Shown here: positions 21,313 to 29,388 of the stretch, in pieces
Layout: each line of letters opens with the position of its first letter
Position numbering within the stretch: position 1 is the first letter of the stretch
NCBI RefSeq assembly: GCF_000224145.3
Contig: NW_004190481.2
Coordinates: forward strand, 84,892 to 148,891
Source: Ciona intestinalis
Taxonomy: Eukaryota > Chordata > Ascidiacea > Phlebobranchia > Cionidae
Direction: 5' to 3'
DNA length: 64,000 bases
Notes under the pieces: model-generated
Databases searched by the model: none
Seen by the model: only the letters and a program-made list of their open reading frames with translations
Told to the model about the DNA's origin: nothing
Position numbers and translations under genes: made by a program

Positions 21313-22222
21313 ATGCTGTTTATTAGTGTTATGCTATTATTGTTGCTTAACAATGTTTTTGCTGGTAAGTGTGTTTAGCTAATTTTAGTTTCATTTTACT
21401 GATGTTTTCACCCTAAATTGCAGAAAAACTTAAATTCCAAAGAGGCACAACGGAAGATTTTTCCTATTCTTTAACTTCTTCAAAAGCTAAACTGACCGTT
21501 GGTCTAATGACTTGTTTTAGCTCGCCACCAAAAAATGCTGCTGTCACTTTGGTCAGGCCGACTGATGCATCCTTGCAGCACAGATTCAAAGCAAAAGTTT
21601 TGCAGATATTTTCCGACAGCTTAAGTATAGAGTTAAAAAGAGTGGACGTACATTCTTCTTGGGAGTGGATCGAACTTAAAATTGAATGGATTGTTTATTT
21701 AGGTAAGTTTTTGTGAGTAAAATTTTGAACTAAATATAATACATGAATGAATGTAACTTGCTTTATCCTCGCGTGGGCGAAAAACAGCAGTCGTTATAAC
21801 ACGGGTGTTCTGTTTCATACACCTCGTGCCGGCTCGCGATTTACAATGTATGTTACTTTGTAGGTGATTATTTTTCTGTTTTTTTATTTTATTTTTATGT
21901 ATAGCTAATATTTTTACCTACAAAGTTACACACGTGGTAACTCGTAAGCTGGCACGAGGTGTATGAAACAGAACACCCGTGCTAACGTCTGTCGTTTTCC
22001 GGGCACGCGAGGATAAAGCAAATTACACTCATTAAATTTTAATTATACTGAACTAACCTTCGTATACTTTATAATCATTTTAGAAGACGCCGGTTTGGAT
22101 TGGTTTGAAGCCAGCAATGGTTTATTATACAAGTATATTCCAATTCGTATGAACTATGAAAAGGCAAAAACTGAGTGCAAAAAGCTTGGAGCTTGGGTGG
22201 TCGTACATGCTTCCACTAATGA
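21313..22222 (+). CDS. Two-domain lectin A: signal peptide, H-type-like domain, C-type lectin (3' end lost in gap)
   Basis: Exons are 21313-21364 (MLFISVMLLLLLNNVFA signal peptide), 21424-21702 and 22084 to the gap at 22223. Phases agree (phase 1 at each border). Exon 2 encodes about 93 residues with an LTVGLMTCF strand, a RPTDASLQHRF stretch and an ELKIEWIVYLG end. This resembles the small beta-sandwich H-type lectin domain, but the match is by eye. Exon 3 reads DWFEASNGLLYKYIPIRMNY, then EKAKTECKKLGAWVVVHAS, a typical start of a C-type lectin domain with the first conserved cysteine. The rest, including any sugar-binding loop, is missing in the 500-N gap. Exon order, phases and sequence match the complete minus-strand paralogue at 29,389-32,363. 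Likely a secreted carbohydrate-recognition protein. Confidence 0.75.
21743..22035. mobile_element. Two SINE family S fragments in opposite orientation
   Basis: A minus-strand tail part (21743-21905) meets a plus-strand tail part (21920-22035) inside the intron before the lectin A C-type exon. The pair forms a long inverted repeat. Confidence 0.8.
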
Positions 22223-22722
22223 NNNNNNNNNNNNNNNNNNNNNNNNNNNNNNNNNNNNNNNNNNNNNNNNNNNNNNNNNNNNNNNNNNNNNNNNNNNNNN
22301 NNNNNNNNNNNNNNNNNNNNNNNNNNNNNNNNNNNNNNNNNNNNNNNNNNNNNNNNNNNNNNNNNNNNNNNNNNNNNNNNNNNNNNNNNNNNNNNNNNNN
22401 NNNNNNNNNNNNNNNNNNNNNNNNNNNNNNNNNNNNNNNNNNNNNNNNNNNNNNNNNNNNNNNNNNNNNNNNNNNNNNNNNNNNNNNNNNNNNNNNNNNN
22501 NNNNNNNNNNNNNNNNNNNNNNNNNNNNNNNNNNNNNNNNNNNNNNNNNNNNNNNNNNNNNNNNNNNNNNNNNNNNNNNNNNNNNNNNNNNNNNNNNNNN
22601 NNNNNNNNNNNNNNNNNNNNNNNNNNNNNNNNNNNNNNNNNNNNNNNNNNNNNNNNNNNNNNNNNNNNNNNNNNNNNNNNNNNNNNNNNNNNNNNNNNNN
22701 NNNNNNNNNNNNNNNNNNNNNN
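22223..22722. other. N gap of exactly 500 bp
   Basis: A round-number gap that cuts the C-type lectin exon of lectin A. It also lies on the 3' side of the convergent LU-Sushi-VWA gene. The true size is probably different. Confidence 1.
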
Positions 22723-22984
22723 GGCAAAATGGGACACATTTTCATTCTATGTTTTCGTCTCATTTGGTAATAAACAAAGAACTTAAACTAGGGTGGGAGA
22801 AGATGGGACACCTTTAGCACATAATATCTAAATATCCTGATCATATTTAAAACAACTAACAACGGTCTATGAGAGTCGTGAAGATACGGTTTTATAATTC
22901 TTTAAATGTTTTTTGTTTACTACCAAATGGGACGAAAAAATATAATTAAAGGACGTCCCATTTCCCCCACCCTAATACTATATA
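22723..22984. mobile_element. Family M MITE end beside the gap (minus) and a full plus copy
   Basis: GGCAAAATGGGACACATT begins right after the gap; a full copy (22789-22984) follows. Confidence 0.8.
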
Positions 22985-23014
22985 GTTTTTTGGCGTCTAT
23001 ACAATTATCTATAC

Positions 23015-23793
23015 CTGGTGGGGAGAACGAAAGATTGTTAACGAAGGTGATGAGGCCAGGTTGTGTTTTTCTGTCCTTTAAATTTGATACCATTGGATTG
23101 ACTCTATTACCACGGAAGCCGACCACGCCGATTTTAGTATCTGTACTTCCAATGCTAAACTTTCTGCAAAAATATGACCAAGGTAAAAAATGAATGCAAC
23201 TTGCTTTATTCTCGGGAGGACGAAAATGATAGTCGTTCAACACGGGTGTTTTGTTTCATACACCTTGTGCCAGCTTACGAGTTACCATGTGTGTAACTTT
23301 GTGGGTGATTATATTATTGCGTTTTTTGTCTGGCTGATAAATTAGAGAACCCATTACATATAAGCCCACAATGGTAGCAGAGACGAGCCTTGAACCCATC
23401 ACCTCTATAGGTTAGAGGCCAGCGAATTATAACCACTAAAAAAGACGCAAGGCTTTTTAAGAATTTATCACATGGCAGGCAAACGAGCCGTTTATGTTTA
23501 ATTATTACCAAGTTAAACCTTAAATAGAAACAAAACTGTGCGTGAACTCGAAACGTAAAGTGGGACATTTATCGTTTTATGGCAGGCAAACTACAAAAAC
23601 AGCATATTTTTGCATAACCTACATAGAGTCGTAAAATGCCAGTGTGTTTCGGCTCTACTGTTTTATAAACATTAAGTACTAAATTACCTGATCACGGCGG
23701 CAGATATTTCTTTCAGTGTCTGCACAGAAGAGGCACTAGTGCTGATTTCGATAGCGAAAACCACATCGAGAACAGCATTTTGTGGACAAAGAG
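23015..23793 (-). CDS. VWA domain N-terminal half, exons 7-8
   Basis: Exon 7 gives LDVVFAIEISTSASS and LKEISAAVIR; exon 8 gives KFSIGSTDTKIGVVGFRG, then ITFVNNLSFSPPG. These match the first beta strand, MIDAS loop and helices of a VWA fold. The first MIDAS aspartate is a glutamate. The C-terminal half, with the remaining metal ligands, is not in the assembled sequence. Confidence 0.75.
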
Positions 23794-26700
23794 CTGGAAA
23801 TGATATATAGTAGAGTGGGGGAAGATGGGACACCTTTTTAATCTATTTTTTCCTCCAATTTGGTAGTAAACAAACATTAAACGATTTTTTATAAAACTTT
23901 ATCCTTACGGCTCCCGCAGACCGTTGTTAATTGTTTAAAACACGATCAGGATATTTGGTTATTAGGTGTGAAGGTCTCCCATCTTCCCCCACCCTACTGT
24001 GTCTTTTAATATATTAAAAGGCAGACATAAAAAGGCGATCTATTGGTTAATTCTAATAACTAAAATAATATTATTAATATCTTTTATTTGGTACTTTGGT
24101 TACATTAGTGAAGACTTAAATATTTTAAAGGAAAAGTTATTGGTATGATTTTAGTTAAAACGTATTTTCTTCCAATAAAATGTAAATATGTTTGTAACTG
24201 TAAGTGTGTTTTAACCACTGTTGTTTTGTCGCTATATCCTGTATTTTCGTTAAAAATATTTCTAAATCTTCGCTACCGTAATCGAAGAGAGAAAAATATT
24301 AAAAATGTTATATTATTATATAACTAACACAAGCTTAAAGTGTTATATTATATGCTTACGTATACAACGTGGTCCTCGGTTGGTAAATGAGGCACCAGTT
24401 CTGGCAGAGTTAAGTTCGCATGTGGTGTGTGTGGGACCCTCGGCATAAAAACCTGGATGAGATAAAAATAATGATATAGTAGGAGTGGGGCAAAATGAGA
24501 CACATTTTTGTTTAATTTTTTCGCCCAATTTTGTTGTAACTAAAGAACATTCAAAAAATTATTAAACCGTATCGTCACGACTCACATAGACTGTTATTAA
24601 TTGTTTAAAACGCGATCATCAGAATATATTTGGATATTATCTTATAAAAAGTAACATTTTTGGTCCAGCAATGCTAAAAACACGTTTCATTAAAAAGTTG
24701 TATAGGATGGGGGGAGACGGGACACCTTTAGCACATAATATCTAAATATTATAATCATGTTTTGAACAATTAACAAATGTCGTGAGAATACGGTGTTTTA
24801 ATTCTTTAAATGTTCTTTGTTTCTTATCAAATGGGACGAGAAAATATAATTAAATGATATCCCAACTTCCCCCACCCTACTATACTGCTTGTAGCATTAA
24901 TCTATATTTTGAGCCGTTTCACATACGCCTAAAATGTATATATAGTAGGGCTGGGGAAGGCGGGACACCTTTAGCACATAACATTTAAATATCCTGGTCG
25001 CATTTTAACAGTTTACCAACTGTTTATGGTAGTCGTGAGGATAGGGTTTTACAATTCGTTGAATGTTTTTCGTTTACTCCCAAATGGTACGAGAAAATAG
25101 AATAAAAAGGTGTCCCATCTTCCCCCGTCTTACTATACATTGAAAATCTTACCTGAATTGCATTCGAACCAACATTCAGTGCCTGGTATTAGATTGTCAT
25201 CAGGATTGGTGCAGCTCTTTGTCCCATTTCCTGGAGCTGGAACAGGTGTGCACTCAGGTAGCTCAGTGATTTCTGAAAGTCATTTTAAAAGGTTTGATAT
25301 GCTGTGTTATAAATATAAAAGTATCTGTTTATAAACCATATGTGTATGTATACACCTCATACTCAAAGTTTGGTTTTAAAACGGTTTATGTGAATCAACA
25401 GGAATCTACTGTCTTATATTGAATTAATGTATGTATCTTGATTTATCTTCGCGCGGCTGAAAAACGGTGGTCGTTATAACACGGGTGTTCTGTTTCATAC
25501 ACTTCGTGCCTGCTTACGAGTTACCACGTATGTAACTTTGTGGGTAATCACTTTTTCGATTTTATTTGTGGGTGATCACTTTTTTGATGTATGGCTGATA
25601 ATTTAGACAACCCATTAGTTACCACTGAAGGCAATTGTCGTTAAGTGTTTTCACATAGGCACACAATGATGGCAGGAAAGAGCCTTGAACCCAATACCTC
25701 TGGGTTAAACGAAAGCGCGCTAACCAACTGTGCTTCGACGCCACACATACACAGCATACGCACAACAACGATAGCAGCGAGCCTTGAACCCATTACCTCT
25801 GGGTTACAGTCAAGCGCGCTAACCACTTTGCCACGTCAAAAAAACTTCCAACTTACCCATACAAGGATTATCAAACGCCTGGTTACAATAGTCCTCATCA
25901 CAACAGCAAGTACACCTGTTAGGAGTATGAGACGCAGTTGTTCTGAATGGGACTCGGCATTGGGTTGGGTTCTAAACAAAATTAAAGGAAAATATTTAAT
26001 TTTTTCCGTCATGTTTATGATATTTACTTGGCCTAAAAAAAGGAAGTTAAAAAAAAATAAAAAGTAAAAAATGTTGTCACCAAATTTCTTTTTTAAAACA
26101 AAATTAAAAGTAATTAGATTAATTTAGAGTTCTTTCTTTCATGTTAAAGCTACTAACCTGGCCAAAAAAAAAGTAATTTAAAAATTTTTTTTTGGAAAAA
26201 AAATATGATTTGTTTTTAAATTAAGTGGATTTATTGGAATTATTTCAGTTGTGTTACTGACACTTACTTGTCCAACTTGTACAGTGCATGACTGAGTCCT
26301 ACTATTTTCCTTGCATCCCATAGTTAAAGTTGTGGATTGAAATTCGGCGTAACATACCTTATAAAAATTGTAATCAATGTAAAATTGATATAAAATAAAA
26401 TTTTGATAAAACTTCTGTTTCTAAGGCACATCTTCAAGAAATTAATTTTGTATTTTCGACTTCATACACCTCGTGCCCATTTTTGAGTTACTACGTATGA
26501 AAATTTTAGTTGATCTTTTTTGTGAATGAAAAATTTTAACAACCCATTAGTGACCACTGGGTTGAAGCAACTGCTGTTAAGTGTTGTTATCGTGGACATT
26601 CACGCACACAATGGCAGCGGCAAGCAGTAACTTTTGGGTTAATACAATATGTTGCACTACAGCAAACTTAATATTGTCGAGTGGGGAAGATGGGACACTA

Positions 26701-27670
26701 TTTTAATCTATTTTCTCATCCCATTTGTTAGCAAACAGCGATAACTTAAAGAATTATTAAGCCGTATCCCTACGACTCTCATAATGACATAGACCGTTGG
26801 CAATTGTTAAAAACACGATCCGGATATTTAGATATTCTGTGCTAAAGTGTCCCATTTTCCCTATCCTAGCATTTCCCATAATTTCCCACCTTATGCTACT
26901 ATATACATTAGAGTGGGAAAGATAGGACACCCTTTTATTTTATTTTCTCGTCCCATTCGGTAGTAAACATAGAAAATATATAAACACTTTAAAACCGTAT
27001 CCTCACGACTCCCATATACTGTTAGTAATTGCTTAAAACACTGTCAGGATATTTAAAAATATGTGCTAAAGGTGTCCCATTTTCCCCATCCTACTATACA
27101 TCTACTTACATCAATAGGTTGTTTGCAGGTTATTTGTCTTCCTCGATCTAAACAATCCAGAAAATTTCTAGCGTTTTCACAAAACCAGCATTTCCGAAGC
27201 CCACCTTGTCCTGAGAGAATGAATGAATGAATGAATGTAACTTGCTTTATCGTCGCGTGGCCGGTAAACGACAGTCGTTATAACACGGGTGTTGTTTCAT
27301 ACACCTCGTGCCAAATTAGGTAATTCTGTTTTATGTATGGCTGATAATTTGAACAACCCATTAGTGACCAATGAATTGGAGCAATTGCCATTAGGTGTCT
27401 TGCCCAAGGACACATATATACGCGTAAAAGGGTAAGTAGAAGCAGAATAAACGCTAGAAAATACACGAACTGTATTTTTGCCAGCCAACTCAAATTAATT
27501 CCGAGTATTTTCTAGATGTCGGTCGACTAAATTCCTGTGCATTACTGATTTTAGAAATTAAACGTTAAAAAGAAAATGGACGTTAAAATAGAAATTGTAT
27601 AAACGAACTTACCTGCTACCATAGATATAGCAAAAATTGCCAAAACCGAAATCTTCAAAAAAGTTGTCAT
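23015..27670 (-). CDS. Secreted LU (Ly6/uPAR)-Sushi-VWA protein (3' end lost in gap)
   Basis: Eight exons: 27670-27613, 27210-27110, 26357-26268, 25971-25857, 25272-25153, 24452-24360, 23793-23688 and 23163-23015. All phases agree, giving about 277 residues. Exon 1 is a signal peptide (MTTFLKISVLAIFAISMVAG). Exons 2-4 form a three-finger LU domain: CWFCENARNF at the start, RTQSCTVQ in the middle, and CTCCCDEDYCN at the end. Exons 5-6 form a Sushi/CCP domain (ECTPVPAPGNGTKSC, then GTECWFECNSGFYAEG). Exons 7-8 start a VWA domain (AVLDVVFAIEISTSASS, then TDTKIGVVGFRGN). The metal-site motif is E-x-S-x-S, not the usual D-x-S-x-S. The last donor (GTATAG at 23014) is followed by MITE sequence and the N gap, so the VWA end is unseen. 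Sushi and VWA domains together recall complement factor B/C2 and matrix adhesion proteins, but those lack an LU domain. No protease domain is visible. Confidence 0.8.
23190..23440 (-). mobile_element. SINE family S
   Basis: Contains the tail block CATACACCTTGTGCCAGC and the inverted B box CGAGCCTTGAACCCATC. It lies between VWA exons 7 and 8. Confidence 0.8.
23807..23999 (-). mobile_element. Family M MITE
   Basis: TATAGTAGAGTGGGGGAAGA to CTTCCCCCACCCTACTG. It lies about 14 bp upstream of the VWA exon 7 start. Confidence 0.85.
24150..24300 (+). repeat. Family T repeat, 3' part
   Basis: TTTTCTTCCAATAAAATGTA to ACCGTAATCGAAGAGAG. Confidence 0.8.
24360..25272 (-). CDS. Sushi/CCP domain, exons 5-6
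   Basis: Reads PECTPVPAPGNGTKSC with later GTECWFECNSGF and a final cysteine near the exon 6 end. The C ... NGT ... C ... F-x-C-x-x-GF pattern is typical of CCP modules, which bind proteins in complement and adhesion. The intron between holds two family M MITEs. Confidence 0.75.
24475..25136. mobile_element. Three family M MITEs between Sushi exons
   Basis: Copies at 24475-24650 (minus, right end lost), 24701-24884 (plus) and 24942-25136 (plus). Confidence 0.8.
25420..25840 (-). mobile_element. SINE family S with a duplicated head
   Basis: One minus-strand copy runs from the tail to AGCCTTGAACCCAATACC; a second head (AGCCTTGAACCCATTACC, CTAACCACTTTGCCACG) follows at 25770-25840. Confidence 0.8.
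25857..27210 (-). CDS. LU (three-finger, Ly6/uPAR) domain, exons 2-4
   Basis: Three exons give about 102 residues. Cysteine spacing begins C-x2-C and ends CTCCCDEDYCN, the C-C-x4-C-N signature that closes LU domains. No GPI-anchor region follows, since the protein goes on into a Sushi domain. LU domains are usually single modules or GPI-anchored, so an N-terminal LU in a mosaic protein is uncommon. Confidence 0.75.
26455..26645 (-). mobile_element. SINE family S, decayed
   Basis: Contains CATACACCTCGTGCC and CCCATTAGTGACCACTGGG, with the head largely gone. Confidence 0.65.
26677..27099 (-). mobile_element. Two family M MITEs
   Basis: Copies at 26677-26872 and 26907-27099, both minus. The second ends about 5 bp from the donor of LU exon 2. 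Confidence 0.8.
27218..27430 (-). mobile_element. SINE family S, head-less
   Basis: Starts with an (AATG)n run at 27218 and runs to GTCTTGCCCAAGGACACATA. It lies in intron 1 of the LU-Sushi-VWA gene. Confidence 0.8.
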
Positions 27671-27732
27671 CGTTGTACAGTTGTTGATATGTTGTATCAA
27701 AACGTTGATGGTTGCTGTTCTGATTTGTTGCG

Positions 27733-27740
27733 CTTATATA
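27733..27740 (-). promoter_or_regulatory. TATA box of the LU-Sushi-VWA gene
   Basis: TATATAAG on the minus strand lies 63-70 nt upstream of the start codon at 27670, implying a 5' UTR of about 35-40 nt with no upstream intron needed. Confidence 0.55.
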
Positions 27741-28049
27741 TTGTATTGAATTCAAATGAAGAATCCGCTTTGAATGATAAATTAGCTTAATTATGCAACC
27801 CGTCGACCGCCGCTTATTTGCGTAGTGAATTGGAATATTTTAATTCAATGATGGATGAGGTACGTTGCAAGATTCGAACGCTGCAAAAAGCAATATGCAA
27901 ATACGCCGGTGCATTTACTGCTGCTGTATTGCTGTATTGCTGCATTAAACTGCACATACTGCCTCTGTATGCAATTATATGATTAAAAAAACCAATCCTT
28001 TTAAAAGCCGAATATTGTACGGGTCGCGTCCTAACGCACGCGTTTGTTT

Positions 28050-28265
28050 CTATTAAAGGTTTGATATGACAAAACTTCGACATAAATGGCTCGTTTGTCT
28101 GCTAGGTGTAGCGACCACGCTAATTTTTTCAATTTAATGTGAATATGTTTTTAACTGTAAGCGTGTTTTAACAACTGTTGCTTTGTCGCTATATTCTGTT
28201 TTTTCGTTTAAAATATTTCCAAGTCTTCGCGACCGTAATCAAACACACAAATAAAGTTATTATTT
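28050..28265 (+). repeat. Family T repeat
   Basis: TTTCTATTAAAGGTTTGATA to AAATAAAGTTATTATTTTTA. Confidence 0.85.
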
Positions 28266-28432
28266 TTATTTAAACTATATGCTCCAGTTTCATTACATAT
28301 AAAAGCATGAAAACTGATTAAATTAAGAGTCTCCATCGATTTTAAATAAACTATTCGATAAATTTTAAAAGGAATCAAGCGTTTATAGCTTAAAAATTAG
28401 TCGTTCAGGCAAAATATGTAAATATTTATATT

Positions 28433-28624
28433 GTACTGTAGGGGAAGACCGGACACTTTTAGCACATAATATCCAAATATTCTGATCATGTTTTAAATCG
28501 TTAACAGTGGTCAATGGGAGCCGTGGGGATACGGTTCTATAAGTCCTTGAAAGTTTTTTGTTTACTACCAAATGGGACAAGAAATATAATGAAATAGTGT
28601 CCCATTTTCCCCACCCTACTATAT
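28433..28624 (+). mobile_element. Family M MITE
   Basis: GTAGGGGAAGACCGGACACT to TTCCCCACCCTACTATA. Confidence 0.85.
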
Positions 28625-28944
28625 GTAAAAATCATCATTAATATATAGTTAAACAATGACGCATAAAGTTACCTATGGGATAACTTTGGAAAACACCATG
28701 CGTGTTAAATCTAACACCGTTATTTCTGTCATAGCTACTACCATCGGGCGTGTATGTGGTCAAAATATTCCCAGTGGTTACTAATCGATTGACAAATTTA
28801 TCAGTATTACATAAAAAATTGAAAAAATACCAAAAAAATAATTACCCTCGAAGTAACATATATACTCGGTAACTCGTAAGCTGAAACAGAATACCTGTGT
28901 TATAACGACTGTCGTTTTCCGGTCACGAGGATAAAGTATGAATG

Positions 28945-29325
28945 AATAAATGAATGTAACTTACTTTATCCTCGCATGGCCGGAAAACGACAGTCGTTAT
29001 AACACGGGTGTTCTGTTTCATACACCTCGTGCCAGCTTACGAGTTACCATGTATGTTACTTTGTAGGTGATTATTTTTGNNNNNNNNNNNNNNNNNNNNN
29101 NNNNNNNNNNNNNNNNNNNNNNNNNNNNNNNNNNNNNNNNNNNNNNNNNNNNNNNNNNNNNNNNNNNNNNNNNNNNGACAACCCTTTATGACCACTGGGT
29201 TGGAGCAATTGTCCCTAAGTGTCTTGCCCAAGGACACATACGCCCACAATGGTAGCAGCGTCGAGCCTTGAACCCATTACCTCTGGGTTACAGGCAGGCG
29301 CGCTAACCACTATGCGACGGCGCCG
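28945..29325 (-). mobile_element. SINE family S, full length with gap
   Basis: Starts AATGTAACTTACTTTATCCT and ends CGCTAACCACTATGCGACGG (inverted A box) after a 97-N gap. Confidence 0.9.
29080..29176. other. N gap, 97 bp, inside a SINE
   Basis: A run of N in the middle of the minus-strand SINE copy at 28945-29325. It probably covers the T-rich and AT-rich middle of that element. Confidence 1.
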
Positions 29326-29388
29326 AAGTAAAATACATTTATAAACATAGGATACTTATTTGTTCACCACGCCAATATTTGTGCTAAG

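Larger units (their letters stand above)
27745..29330. other. Intergenic region between the LU-Sushi-VWA gene and lectin B
   Basis: No exon supported. It contains a unique AT-rich piece (27745-28045), a family T repeat (about 28050-28265), a family M MITE (28433-28624), a SINE 3' part (28730-28940, plus) and a full SINE on the minus strand (28945-29325) broken by an N gap. Confidence 0.6.

Noticed and set aside
22095..22817. Long open frames across the 500-N gap
   Set aside because: Their length comes from N residues. Only the lectin A exon before the gap is supported.
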